A stretch of 64,000 nt of DNA from Bradyrhizobium yuanmingense (GTDB lineage: Bacteria; Pseudomonadota; Alphaproteobacteria; Rhizobiales; Xanthobacteraceae), in the NCBI RefSeq assembly GCF_029167105.1, contig NZ_JARFML010000017.1, forward strand, positions 98,324 through 162,323, in the 5' to 3' direction. Below, one piece after another: positions 34,498-43,546 of this stretch. The notes beneath the pieces are model-generated. The model saw only the letters and a program-made list of their open reading frames with translations, ran no database searches and was not told the DNA's origin. A program made the position numbers and the translations under genes. How positions within the stretch are numbered: the stretch's first letter is position 1; each line of letters opens with the position of its first letter.

Positions 34498-35763
34498 ATG
34501 AACCATTTCGACTATCGCAACGGCGTGCTGCACGCCGAGGCGGTGAACCTGTCCGAGCTGGCTGCCAACGTCGGCACGCCGTTCTACTGCTATTCGACCG
34601 CAACGCTGGAGCGGCACTACCGCGTCTTCACCGAGGCCTTTGCCGGCGAGAAGGTGCTGGTCTGCTACGCCATGAAGGCGAACTCCAACCAGTCGGTGCT
34701 GCGGACGCTGGCCAAGCTCGGCGCCGGCGCCGACGTGGTTTCGGGCGGCGAGCTGAAGCGCGCTTTGGCCGCCGGCATTCCCGCCAGCAAGATCGTCTTC
34801 TCCGGCGTCGGCAAGACCGAGGCAGAGCTGCGCGCGGCGCTCGCCGCCGACATCCTCTGCCTCAACGTCGAATCCGAGCCGGAGCTCGAGCTGCTGTCGC
34901 GACTCGCGACCGAGATGGGCAAGACCGCGCGCATCTCGCTCCGCGTCAATCCCGACGTCGATGCCGGCACGCACGCAAAGATCTCCACCGGCAAGTCCGA
35001 GAACAAGTTCGGCATCCCGATCGTGCATGCCCGCGAGGTCTATGCGCGCGCGGCGAAGCTGCCCGGAATCAAGGTGACCGGCACCGACGTGCATATCGGC
35101 AGCCAGATCACCGACCTGTCCGGCATGGAGACCGCGTTCCGCATCCTCTCCGAATTCGTGCAGACGCTTCGGGCGGACGGCCACGACATCAGCCACGTCG
35201 ATTTCGGCGGCGGTCTCGGCATTCCCTATTACATGGACCGCGAGGCACCGCCGGCGCCCGCCGCCTATGCTGCCATGGTCAAGCGCGTCAGCCACAATCT
35301 CGGCTGCACGCTGATGTTCGAGCCGGGCCGCATGATCGTCGGCAATGCCGGCATTCTGGTCGCCAAGGTGATCTATGTGAAGCACGGCGACGGCAAGAAT
35401 TTCGTCATCATCGATGCCGCCATGAACGACCTGATCCGCCCGACGCTGTACGAGGCGCATCACGACATCCTGGCGGTGAAGCAGCCGGCCAAGGGCGCCG
35501 CCACCATCAAGGCCGATGTCGTCGGCCCGGTCTGCGAGACCGGCGATTATCTCGCCCTCGACCGCACGCTGCCGACGCCCGCGCCCGGCGATCTCCTCGC
35601 CATCATGACCGCCGGTGCGTATGGCGCCGTGCAGGCCGGCACCTACAACACCCGGCCGCTGGTGCCCGAGGTGCTGGTGAAGGGTGACCAATACGCCGTG
35701 GTGCGCCCGCGCATCGAGGTCGAGCAGCTCATTGCAATGGACACGCCGGCGCCGTGGCTGTGA
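34498..35763 (+). CDS. lysA: Diaminopimelate decarboxylase
   Basis: 421 residues. The PLP lysine lies in VCYAMKANSNQSVL, the glycine loop in VDFGGGLGIPYY, then MFEPGRMIVGNAG, and the dimer active-site motif CETGDYLALDR. It is a fold-type III decarboxylase that converts meso-diaminopimelate to lysine in the cytoplasm. It starts 23 bases after lptM and is the last gene of the argH-lptM-lysA group. Confidence 0.96.
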   Translation: MNHFDYRNGVLHAEAVNLSELAANVGTPFYCYSTATLERHYRVFTEAFAGEKVLVCYAMKANSNQSVLRTLAKLGAGADVVSGGELKRALAAGIPASKIVFSGVGKTEAELRAALAADILCLNVESEPELELLSRLATEMGKTARISLRVNPDVDAGTHAKISTGKSENKFGIPIVHAREVYARAAKLPGIKVTGTDVHIGSQITDLSGMETAFRILSEFVQTLRADGHDISHVDFGGGLGIPYYMDREAPPAPAAYAAMVKRVSHNLGCTLMFEPGRMIVGNAGILVAKVIYVKHGDGKNFVIIDAAMNDLIRPTLYEAHHDILAVKQPAKGAATIKADVVGPVCETGDYLALDRTLPTPAPGDLLAIMTAGAYGAVQAGTYNTRPLVPEVLVKGDQYAVVRPRIEVEQLIAMDTPAPWL

Positions 35764-35894
35764 GGCCGCTACCAAAACCTGCAAAACAACCCCATGCACA
35801 GTAGACCGGGGCTTTCGCGATGATGCGCGGTCGTCGGGCAAAGTCGCTTGAACTGTCAGGCAAATTCAGCACGACCGCGCTATTTCGCTGAACG

Positions 35895-36785
35895 TCAGTT
35901 TTTCCCGCCTACGATCACACCCGCCTTCTTCTCGATCGGCTTGATCGCCGCAGTGAAATCGGACTCGGCGCCTTCAGCGCTGATCACCGTTTCCCACAGC
36001 CGCGCGACCGCGTCGGCGACCTCCATCGACAGGCCGAGCTGCTTCATCTCCTCCAGCGCCAGCCGCACGTCCTTCACCATCAATCCGGTGGCGAAGCCGA
36101 AGTCGAAGGTGCGCGGCAGCACCGCGCGCGGAAACTTGTCGCGGCTCGCCGTGTTCATGCCGGAGCCGGCATTGATGACGTCGATCATCACAGCGGGATC
36201 GAGCCCGGCCTTGACGCCCATCACCACGGCTTCCGACGTCGCCACGATCGCGGTGGCCGACAGGAAATTGTTGGCGAGCTTCATGGTCTGCGCCGCGCCG
36301 GGCTTCTCGCCGATGAAGAACACCTTTCCGATCACCTCGAGCGCAGGCTTGAGCTGCTCGAAATCGGCTTTCGGGCCCGACACCATCACCGCAAGCGTGC
36401 CCTTCTCGGCGCCGCCGACGCCGCCGGAGACGGGACAGTCGATCTGAACGATGTCGCGCTTTTTGAGCAGGCCGTGAATCTTCGCGGCCATCGCCGAGCC
36501 GACGGTTGAGAGATCGACGAAACGCTTGGCACGCGTGCCCTCGATCACGCCGCCAGCGCCGGTGGCAACGTCCAGGGAAGCCTGCAGCGACGGCAGGCTC
36601 GCCATCACGGTCTCGACCTGGTCAGCGACGTCCTTCGGCGATGACGCGGCAATGGCGCCGCGCGCGACCAGCTTGCCCGTAACCTCCTTGCGTGTGTCGA
36701 ATACGACGAGCCTGTGCCCCGCCTCGATCAGCCGCCGCGCCATCGGGAAACCCATGTTTCCGAGCCCGATGAATCCGATGTCCAT
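35895..36785 (-). CDS. NAD-binding beta-hydroxyacid dehydrogenase (HIBADH/GlxR family)
   Basis: 296 residues from the ATG at 36785. The NAD motif is IGFIGLGNMGFPMARRL (about 3-20), the substrate loop CPVSGGVGGAEKGTLAVMVSG, and the catalytic lysine lies in MKLANNFLSATAIV. Members reduce tartronate semialdehyde or oxidise 3-hydroxyisobutyrate; the sequence alone does not decide. It lies downstream of the carboxymuconolactone decarboxylase-like gene on the same strand, separated by a long palindromic repeat. Confidence 0.87.
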   Translation of the reverse strand: MDIGFIGLGNMGFPMARRLIEAGHRLVVFDTRKEVTGKLVARGAIAASSPKDVADQVETVMASLPSLQASLDVATGAGGVIEGTRAKRFVDLSTVGSAMAAKIHGLLKKRDIVQIDCPVSGGVGGAEKGTLAVMVSGPKADFEQLKPALEVIGKVFFIGEKPGAAQTMKLANNFLSATAIVATSEAVVMGVKAGLDPAVMIDVINAGSGMNTASRDKFPRAVLPRTFDFGFATGLMVKDVRLALEEMKQLGLSMEVADAVARLWETVISAEGAESDFTAAIKPIEKKAGVIVGGKN

Positions 36786-36847
36786 GGTGTTTCCTTGTGT
36801 TGTTGTTCGTTGTTGGTTGAACGTGAAGCGGCGATCATTCTCCACGC

Positions 36848-36996
36848 GTCATCCCGGGGCATCGCGAAGCGATGAGCCCGGAATCCATAACCCCGGAAGG
36901 AGGTCGTGGCGCGAAAGCGATCACTCCGAGTTTCCGTAACCACATCCTCCTGTGGTTAGGGATCCCGGGCTCGCGCTTTGCGCGCCCCGGGATGAC
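36848..36996. repeat. Palindromic intergenic repeat, family A, with insert
   Basis: Outer arms GTCATCCCGGGGC (from 36848) and GCCCCGGGATGAC (to 36996). The middle holds further small dyads, including AACCACA/TGTGGTT around CATCCTCC near 36945. This is the longest copy in the window and sits between two minus-strand genes. Confidence 0.85.
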
Positions 36997-37008
36997 CTCC
37001 GACAGGTC

Positions 37009-37392
37009 TCACGCCTTCCCGTCGATCTCCGCGAACACCTCGCGCGCGATCCGGAAGCTGTCGACCGCGGCGGGCATGCCGCCATAGATCGCGACCTGCA
37101 TCAGGATCTCGCGGATCTCCTCGCGGGTGACGCCATTGGTCAGCGCGCCCTTCAGATGCGCGCGAAACTCGTGCTGACGGTTGAGGATCGCGATCATGGC
37201 GATGTTCAGCATGCTGCGGGTCTTGCGCGGCAGCTCGTCGCGGCCCCACACCGTGCCCCAGCAATATTCGTTGAGCATCTCCTGGAACGGGCGGTTGAAA
37301 TCGTCGACGTTCTTCAGGGCGTTGTTGACATAGGCCTCGCCCAGCACCGCTTTGCGGACTTCCAGGCCCTTGTCGTGCATCTTCTTGTCCAT
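37009..37392 (-). CDS. Carboxymuconolactone decarboxylase family protein
   Basis: 127 residues. The AhpD-like helical fold is clear from LPRKTRSMLNIAMIAILNRQHEFRAHLKGALTNGVTREEIREILMQVAIYGGMPAAVDSF, which includes the conserved EFRxHL motif of PcaC. It may be 4-carboxymuconolactone decarboxylase or a related gamma-lactone enzyme, since no CxxC of peroxidase-type AhpD is present. No other beta-ketoadipate gene is near, so the pathway is uncertain. Confidence 0.85.
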   Translation of the reverse strand: MDKKMHDKGLEVRKAVLGEAYVNNALKNVDDFNRPFQEMLNEYCWGTVWGRDELPRKTRSMLNIAMIAILNRQHEFRAHLKGALTNGVTREEIREILMQVAIYGGMPAAVDSFRIAREVFAEIDGKA

Positions 37393-37561
37393 GGCGTTTC
37401 CTTCGTTTCCCTCGAGATTGGCGCGCGGAAATTACGGGGTTGCACCCGGCCAGTCACGTCCTCGTGTTATGCGGGAAAAGGAGGCGCTCCCGTACGGGAA
37501 CGGATGCCTCAGTGCTGCCGTTGTGATAGGCTCTGCTCTACCGGGCAACCTGGAGAGTTGA

Positions 37562-40219
37562 TTGAACGGCGTCACCCCCGAGCCGTCAGACCCGATCCGC
37601 AACGGCGATGCGCTGTCGCGGCTGAAGCTGGCGCAGGCCCTTGATCGGGCGACTTATGCCATCGCGTGGGAGCGTGCCTGGCCCAATGGGGCGCGCCTTC
37701 TGACCGTCGTCGGCCTGTTCCTGGTGGTGTCCTGGGCCGGCCTTTGGCTGGCGCTGCCGTTCACGGCCAGGGCCGTCGGCCTCGCCCTCTTCGCCGTGAT
37801 CGCGGCGGCCGCCCTGTTCCCGCTGATTCGCTTCCGCTGGCCGAGCCGCGAGGAAGCGCTCGCCCGGCTCGATCGTGGCTCTGGCATCCGGCACCGCCCG
37901 GCCACCACGCTCACGGACACGCTGACCTCGCAGGACCCGGTCGCGCAGGCGCTGTGGCAGGCGCAGCGCGAGCGGACGCTCGCCTCCATCAAGCGCATCC
38001 GCGCCGGTGTGCCGCAGCCCCGACTCGCGCTTCACGACCCCTGGGCGCTGCGTGCCCTCGTGATGGTGATGCTGGTCGCGACCTTCTTTGCCGCGGGTGA
38101 CGAGCGTGCGATGCGCCTTGGCGCCGCCTTCAACTGGAACGGGGTGCTGGCGCCGGCCAATGTTCGCGTCGATGCCTGGGTCACGCCGCCGCTCTACACC
38201 GGCAGGCCGCCGGTCATCCTGTCGGCCGCCAACAAGGAAGCCGCGGCGCTGCCCGCCGGAGGCCCGCTCGCCGTTCCCGCCGGCTCGACCCTGATCGTGC
38301 GCTCCTCCGGCGGCAACCTGGATGTCGCCGTCTCGGGCGGCCTCAAGGAGGTCGCCCCGGCCGAAGCCAGCCCCAAGGGGACCAACGAAAAGCATTTCGC
38401 GATTTCCAGCGACGGAACCGCGCATGTCCGGGCACCCTCCGGCCAGCCGCAATGGGCCTTTGCGGCCACGCCGGATCGTCCGCCGACGATCGCGCTCGCC
38501 AAGGATCCGGAGCGGCAGGCGCGCGGCGCGCTCCAGCTCTCCTACAAGATCGAGGACGATTACGGCGTCACCGGCGCCGAGGCGAAATTCGCCCCGCGGC
38601 CGACCGACGCCAAAGATAGTGCCAAGGATGGTCCGAAGGCCGCCGCCGGCGATGGCGACAGCAGGACGCCGCCGCGGCCGCTGTTCCAGCCGCCGAAATT
38701 CCCGCTCGCGCTGCCGAATGCGCGCACCCGCAATGGCGTCGGGCAATCCGTGAAGGATCTCAGCGAGGATCCCTATGCCGGCGCCGAGGTCACGCTGACG
38801 CTCACGGCCAAGGACGAGGCCGGCAACGAGGCCGCAAGTGAGCCGTTCAACATGCGCCTGCCCGAGCGGCTCTTCACCAAGCCGCTGGCCCGTGCATTGA
38901 TCGAGCAGCGCCGCATCCTCGCGCTCGACGCCAACAAGAATTCGGACGTCTATGCCGCGCTCGACGGGCTGATGATCGCGCCCGAGATGTTCACGCCGGA
39001 GCCGGGACAATATCTCGGCCTCCACAGCGTGGCCCGGCAGCTCGAGGCCGCGCGCACCGATGAAGCCCTGCGCGAGGTCGTGGCGAGCCTGTGGGCGCTT
39101 GCGGTGACGATCGAGGACGGCAAGATCTCCGACGTCGAGAAGGCGTTGCGCGCGGCCCAGGAGGCGCTGAAGCAGGCGCTGGAGCGCGGTGCAAGCGACG
39201 AAGAGATCAAGAAGCTCACGCAGGATCTGCGTCAGGCGCTGAACGATTTCATGCGCCAGCTCGCCGAGCAGTTCCGCAACAACAATGACCCGCAGCAGTT
39301 GGCGCGGCCGCTCGATCCGAACACCAAGGTCCTGCGTCAGCAGGATCTGCAGAACATGATCGACCGGATGGAGCGCCTGTCGCGCTCCGGCGACAAGGAT
39401 GCGGCCAAGCAGTTGCTCGACCAGCTCCAGCAGATGCTGGAAGGCCTGCAGATGGCGCAGCCCGGGCAGTCCGGCGAGAGCGACATGGAGCAGGCGCTCA
39501 ATGAACTCGGCGACATGATCCGCAAGCAGCAGCAATTGCGCGACAAGACGTTCAAGCAGGGCCAGGATTCCCGGCGCGACCGCTCGCGCGGCAAGCAGCA
39601 GCAGGGCGATCAGTCCATGTCGGAGCTGCAGCAGGACCAGCAGGGACTACGCGACCGCCTGAAGAAGCTGCAGGACGAGCTTGCCAAGCGCGGCCTCACC
39701 CAGAAGGGGCAGAAGGGTCAGCAGGGCCAGCAGGCACAGAAGGGCCAGAAGGGTCAGCAAGGCGAGCAGGGCCAGCCCGGCCAGAACGGCGATCAGGACG
39801 GCGACCAGGGCGATGACGGCAGCCTGGACGCAGCCGACGGTGCCATGGGCGATGCCGGATCAAAGCTCGGCGAGGGCAATGCCGACGGCGCCGTGGACTC
39901 GCAGGGCAAGGCACTCGACGCCATGCGCAAGGGTGCGCAGAAGATGGCCGAGGCGATGCAGCAGGGCGACGGCGACGGCCAGGGCGACGGCCCCGGGCAG
40001 CGTGCCGGCCGGCAGCAGAGCGGCGGCAACCAGACCGATCCGCTCGGCCGTCCGCTTCACGGGCGCGAATATGGCGACGATTACACGGTCAAGATCCCCG
40101 GCGAGATCGACACGCAGCGTGTCCGCCGCATTCTCGAAGAGCTCCGCCGCCGTCTCGGCGATCCTTCGCGGCCGCAGATCGAGCTCGATTATCTCGAGCG
40201 GCTGCTGAAGGGGTTTTGA
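37562..40219 (+). CDS. TIGR02302/DUF4175 family large membrane protein
   Basis: 885 residues from a TTG with GGAGAG upstream. Two or three N-terminal membrane helices (about 40-85 and 160-178) are followed by a domain of beta strands (about 195-430), then a long helical, glutamine-rich part (about 470-690). Residues about 712-760 are a low-complexity run of KGQ, QGQ and GDQ triplets, and the C-terminus ends in a conserved RVRRILEELRRRLGDPSRPQIELDYLERLLKGF motif, described here by its ends only. The family is known from alphaproteobacteria and has no assigned function. Antisense reading frames over it are shadows. Confidence 0.88.
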   Translation: MNGVTPEPSDPIRNGDALSRLKLAQALDRATYAIAWERAWPNGARLLTVVGLFLVVSWAGLWLALPFTARAVGLALFAVIAAAALFPLIRFRWPSREEALARLDRGSGIRHRPATTLTDTLTSQDPVAQALWQAQRERTLASIKRIRAGVPQPRLALHDPWALRALVMVMLVATFFAAGDERAMRLGAAFNWNGVLAPANVRVDAWVTPPLYTGRPPVILSAANKEAAALPAGGPLAVPAGSTLIVRSSGGNLDVAVSGGLKEVAPAEASPKGTNEKHFAISSDGTAHVRAPSGQPQWAFAATPDRPPTIALAKDPERQARGALQLSYKIEDDYGVTGAEAKFAPRPTDAKDSAKDGPKAAAGDGDSRTPPRPLFQPPKFPLALPNARTRNGVGQSVKDLSEDPYAGAEVTLTLTAKDEAGNEAASEPFNMRLPERLFTKPLARALIEQRRILALDANKNSDVYAALDGLMIAPEMFTPEPGQYLGLHSVARQLEAARTDEALREVVASLWALAVTIEDGKISDVEKALRAAQEALKQALERGASDEEIKKLTQDLRQALNDFMRQLAEQFRNNNDPQQLARPLDPNTKVLRQQDLQNMIDRMERLSRSGDKDAAKQLLDQLQQMLEGLQMAQPGQSGESDMEQALNELGDMIRKQQQLRDKTFKQGQDSRRDRSRGKQQQGDQSMSELQQDQQGLRDRLKKLQDELAKRGLTQKGQKGQQGQQAQKGQKGQQGEQGQPGQNGDQDGDQGDDGSLDAADGAMGDAGSKLGEGNADGAVDSQGKALDAMRKGAQKMAEAMQQGDGDGQGDGPGQRAGRQQSGGNQTDPLGRPLHGREYGDDYTVKIPGEIDTQRVRRILEELRRRLGDPSRPQIELDYLERLLKGF

Positions 40220-40233
40220 GCGGCACTCTCAGT

Positions 40234-40335
40234 GTCATCGCCCGGCTTGACCGGGCGATCCAGTATTCCGAGACTGTTATGATTCAATCGAGAAGCCGCG
40301 GCGTACGGGATGCCCCGGTCAAGCCGGGGCATGAC
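40234..40335. repeat. Palindromic intergenic repeat, family B
   Basis: GTCATCGCCCGGCTTGACC begins at 40234 and GGTCAAGCCGGGGCATGAC ends at 40335. It lies in the convergent gap between the TIGR02302 gene and cpdR and may serve as a bidirectional terminator. Confidence 0.85.
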
Positions 40336-40358
40336 AGGGGAATGTGTAGCCGCCGACG

Positions 40359-40733
40359 CTAGCCCTTCTTCGCCGCCAGCGCATCGGCGACCGCCGTGCG
40401 GATATCCGCGACCGAGAACGGCTTGGTCACGACGTCATGCACCAGCGCGTTCAGGTTCGAGGCGCGCTCGCGCTGGTCGGCAAAGCCGGTCATCAGCAGG
40501 ATAGTCAGGTCGGGGAAATCGCGTGCGGCGGAGAGCGCCAGCGCGATGCCGTCCATCACCGGCATCTGGATATCGGTGAGCAACAGGTCGAAGGCGCCAT
40601 CCTCGCGGGTCAGGATCTCCAGCGCCTCGGCGCCGTCCTGGGCGGTGACGGTCTCGTGGCCGTCCATGGCGATGGCACGCGCCACCAGCGTGCGCATCGA
40701 ATCCTCGTCGTCGGCGATCAAGATCTTCGGCAT
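40359..40733 (-). CDS. cpdR: CpdR-type single-domain response regulator
   Basis: 124 residues, one receiver domain. Asp9/Asp10, phosphoacceptor Asp54 (LLLTDIQMPVMDG) and Lys104 (VVTKPF) are present. The run ALSAARDFPDLTILLMTGFADQRERASNLNAL is very like Caulobacter CpdR. Unphosphorylated CpdR delivers substrates such as PdeA to ClpXP and helps remove CtrA; the CckA-ChpT relay switches it off. The same role is inferred here. It lies 37 bases downstream of the zinc-ribbon gene. Confidence 0.9.
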   Translation of the reverse strand: MPKILIADDEDSMRTLVARAIAMDGHETVTAQDGAEALEILTREDGAFDLLLTDIQMPVMDGIALALSAARDFPDLTILLMTGFADQRERASNLNALVHDVVTKPFSVADIRTAVADALAAKKG

Positions 40734-40770
40734 GAGACGAACCTTGGTATCAACCACCCCTGCGGGGCGA

Positions 40771-41649
40771 TTATACGCTGCCGCCGGCAATGTCGCGCCG
40801 GTTGAAGAAACGAACGTCGATGTTGCGGCCCTCCGGCGGCGGTGAGGCCAGGCGCGACCGGAAGAAGGCGCGCTCACCGGGCCGCAGCACGGTCTGCTCA
40901 AGTACCGCATTCCAGGCATAGATCTCCGCGCCCTGGGCGTCGCGCACGGCAAAGCGCAAGCGCGGGATGTCGAGCGGCTTCTTGCCCTCGCCGACGATCA
41001 TGCCCTCGATCACCAACACCTGCTTACCGTCCACGGTCTCGCTGGAGAGCTTGACGTCCTTGAAGGCGAGACCCCGCAAGTTCACCTCGAGCCCGACCAT
41101 CTGGTAGAACGCAGCCGTCTGGGGCAGCAGCCGCACCACGTCGCCACGCCAGAGCACCAGTGCCAGCACCAGCGCGCCCATCGCGGCGCAGGCGCTCGGC
41201 AGGCCAAGATAGGATTTGCGCGGAGCCGTGGTGGCAACCGGGCGGCTCACCCGCGCGCCGCGGCGAGGGAACAGGCTGCGGAACCAGGACTGGTGCTGGG
41301 CGCCGACGGCCTCCTCTTCGGCCTGCCGGGCCGCCGCCGACCATTCGTCCTCGGTTTCACGGGCCTGCTCGTCCGGCCAGTCGCTGGCGATCGATGGGCT
41401 ATCGACGACGGGCGCATCAGCGGCGCCGTCGTCCTTGGCATAGGAGTTCCATTGTTCGGCGAGGTCGGACTGGTCGTCGGCTCGGCCGGCCGCGGCCATG
41501 GCCGGAACGGACGCCTCCTCGATGGCATCCTCGGCGTGGGCGATCCAGGTCTCCTTGCAGCGGGAGCAGCGGACCGCCCGCCCGTTCGCCCCAAGGCTCG
41601 CGAGCTTGATGGCGTAGGATGTCATACAATGGGGGCAGACGATATGCAT
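40771..41649 (-). CDS. MJ0042 zinc-ribbon, DUF3426-like membrane protein
   Basis: 292 residues from the ATG at 41649. The N-terminal zinc ribbon has CPHC and CSRC pairs (MHIVCPHCMTSYAIK..GRAVRCSRCKETW, about 1-35). An acidic linker leads to one membrane helix (about 165-185, ACAAMGALVLALVLW) and a DUF3426-like beta domain of about 100 residues. The ribbon is cytoplasmic, the C-terminal domain periplasmic. Function is unknown. This protein is often found next to ftsE in alphaproteobacteria, as here, where it is divergent. Confidence 0.85.
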   Translation of the reverse strand: MHIVCPHCMTSYAIKLASLGANGRAVRCSRCKETWIAHAEDAIEEASVPAMAAAGRADDQSDLAEQWNSYAKDDGAADAPVVDSPSIASDWPDEQARETEDEWSAAARQAEEEAVGAQHQSWFRSLFPRRGARVSRPVATTAPRKSYLGLPSACAAMGALVLALVLWRGDVVRLLPQTAAFYQMVGLEVNLRGLAFKDVKLSSETVDGKQVLVIEGMIVGEGKKPLDIPRLRFAVRDAQGAEIYAWNAVLEQTVLRPGERAFFRSRLASPPPEGRNIDVRFFNRRDIAGGSV

Positions 41650-41853
41650 GGACGAGCCTTGATGCATGAACGAAGGTCTTGAACGGAGGTCTTGTACGGG
41701 TCTTGACGATGCCACGGTCGCGGAGACCGGGCGCCCCTTATGCTACTGGGCGACCGTTAACGAACCGGAAACCATAACGGCGGCAAAACCCGTTGATCGC
41801 GTATGGCGGAGCGCCGCAATGCGGCCCGCGCCCCCTCTCGAACGGAGCTGAGC

Positions 41854-42513
41854 TTGGTTCGGTTCGAAAATGTCGGATTGCGTTACGGTCTGGGGCCGGA
41901 GATTTTGCGCGACCTCACCTTCCAGATTCCCGCGCATTCCTTCCAGTTTCTCACCGGACCGTCAGGTGCCGGCAAGACGTCCCTGCTGCGCCTGTTGTTC
42001 CTGTCGCATCGACCGACGCGGGGCCTCGTCAACCTGTTCGGCCACGACATCTCGCAGCTCGGCAAGGACGAGATCGCAGACCTGCGCAAGCGCATCGGCA
42101 TCGTGCTCCAGGATTTCCGCCTGCTCGATCACATGACGACCTATGAGAACGTCGCGCTGCCGTTCCGCGTCATGGGCCGCAGCGAGTCGAGCTACCGCAA
42201 GGAGGTGATCGATCTGTTGCGCTGGGTCGGCCTCGGCGACCGCATGGACGCGCTGCCACCGATCCTGTCGGGCGGCGAGAAGCAGCGCGCCGCGATCGCG
42301 CGCGCCGTGATCTCGCGGCCGCAGCTGCTGCTCGCGGACGAGCCGACCGGCAGCGTCGATCCGACGCTCGGCCGCCGCCTGCTGCGACTCTTCATCGAGC
42401 TCAACAAATCAGGCACCGCCGTCATCATCGCCACCCACGACATCGGGCTGATGGACCAGTACGAAGCACGGCGGCTGGTGCTGCACCAGGGACGGCTGCA
42501 CGTCTATGAGTAG
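41854..42513 (+). CDS. ftsE: Cell division ATP-binding protein FtsE
   Basis: 219 residues from a TTG at 41854 with GGAG upstream. This start fits the family, which begins (M)VRFENVGLRYG; an upstream ATG at 41803 would add 17 unrelated residues. Walker A GPSGAGKTS (about 36-44), signature LSGGEKQRAAIARAV and Walker B LLLADEPTGSVD are intact. With FtsX it forms a membrane complex that activates peptidoglycan hydrolases at the division site. Confidence 0.93.
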   Translation: MVRFENVGLRYGLGPEILRDLTFQIPAHSFQFLTGPSGAGKTSLLRLLFLSHRPTRGLVNLFGHDISQLGKDEIADLRKRIGIVLQDFRLLDHMTTYENVALPFRVMGRSESSYRKEVIDLLRWVGLGDRMDALPPILSGGEKQRAAIARAVISRPQLLLADEPTGSVDPTLGRRLLRLFIELNKSGTAVIIATHDIGLMDQYEARRLVLHQGRLHVYE

Positions 42514-43474
42514 GCTCGACGAGCGCGGCGTGCTGGTCGATCTCGGACAGGAGCGTCCGCAGCTTCCGGCCAAGGCACGCAACATGTCGCCGATCGTCCC
42601 GCGCGCCTCGATCCACGGCAGGGCGCTGCTTGCGGTGGTCGCCATCATGACCTTCCTCGCCTCGATGGCCACGGGCACGGTGCTGCTGGTGAGTGCCTCC
42701 GCGGCCGAATGGCAGTCGGACGTCGCGAGCGAAATCACCATCCAGGTTCGCCCGCAGGCCGGCCGCGATCTCGAGCGCGACACCGCAGCCGTGGCGGAAG
42801 CGATGCGCACGCAAGCCGGCATCGTCGAGGTCAAGCCGTTCACCAGGGACGAGAGCGGCAAGCTGCTCGAGCCCTGGCTCGGCACCGGCCTGTCGATGGA
42901 CGATCTGCCGGTGCCGCGCATGATCATCGCGCGCGTGCAGCCGGGCACGCCGCTCGATCTCGGCGCCTTGCGCGCGCGCGTGGCGCAGGTCGCGCCGGGC
43001 GCCAGCGTCGACGATCACCGCGCCTGGATCGAGCGCATGCGCCTGATGACGAACGCCACCGTGCTGGCCGGCCTCGGCATCCTCGCGCTCGTCATCGTCG
43101 CAACCATCATCTCGGTGTCGTTCGCGACGCGCGGCGCAATGGCGGCGAACCGTCCGATCGTCGAGGTCCTGCATTTCGTCGGCGCCGGCGACCGCTACAT
43201 CGCCAACCACTTCCTGCGTCATTTCCTCAGGCTGGGCCTGGAGGGCGGCGTGATCGGCGGCGGTGCCGCCATGCTGATGTTCGGCTTCTCCGAGTCCATC
43301 GCAGGCTGGTTTTCCGGGACTCCCGTCGGCGACCAGTTCGCCGCGCTGCTCGGCACCTTCTCGCTGCGCCCCTCCGGCTACATCGTGCTCGCGGTTCAGG
43401 CCGTCCTGATCGGCGCCATTACCGCAGTCGCCTCGCGCCAAACGCTGTTCGCGACATTGAATGATGTCGACTAG
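42506..43474 (+). CDS. ftsX: Cell division protein FtsX
   Basis: 322 residues with four membrane segments (about 40-60, 185-210, 240-265, 290-312) and the large periplasmic loop (about 65-180) between the first two. Features such as ASAAEWQSDVASEITIQVRP and RPIVEVLHFVGAGDRYIANHFLRHFL are FtsX-like. It overlaps ftsE by 8 bases. It passes ATP-driven changes in FtsE to periplasmic amidase activators or M23 proteins; an M23 protein is encoded at 61.5 kb. Confidence 0.92.
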   Translation: MSRLDERGVLVDLGQERPQLPAKARNMSPIVPRASIHGRALLAVVAIMTFLASMATGTVLLVSASAAEWQSDVASEITIQVRPQAGRDLERDTAAVAEAMRTQAGIVEVKPFTRDESGKLLEPWLGTGLSMDDLPVPRMIIARVQPGTPLDLGALRARVAQVAPGASVDDHRAWIERMRLMTNATVLAGLGILALVIVATIISVSFATRGAMAANRPIVEVLHFVGAGDRYIANHFLRHFLRLGLEGGVIGGGAAMLMFGFSESIAGWFSGTPVGDQFAALLGTFSLRPSGYIVLAVQAVLIGAITAVASRQTLFATLNDVD

Positions 43475-43546
43475 GCTTGCTAAACCGGACTCCACTTCGC
43501 CTCAAAACGTCATAAAATCAGATCGGGAAGGGATCACCGACATCGC

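Noticed and set aside
37586..39535. Long minus-strand open frame (649 codons) opposite the TIGR02302 gene
   Set aside because: Composition is that of a codon-position shadow (Leu, Arg, Asp, Gly rich) and no domain is seen, while the plus frame has membrane helices and a conserved C-terminus.
39700..39830. Gln/Gly coding run as a possible tandem-repeat or CRISPR-like array
   Set aside because: It lies inside an open reading frame, has no regular repeat unit with unique spacers, and is explained by protein low complexity.
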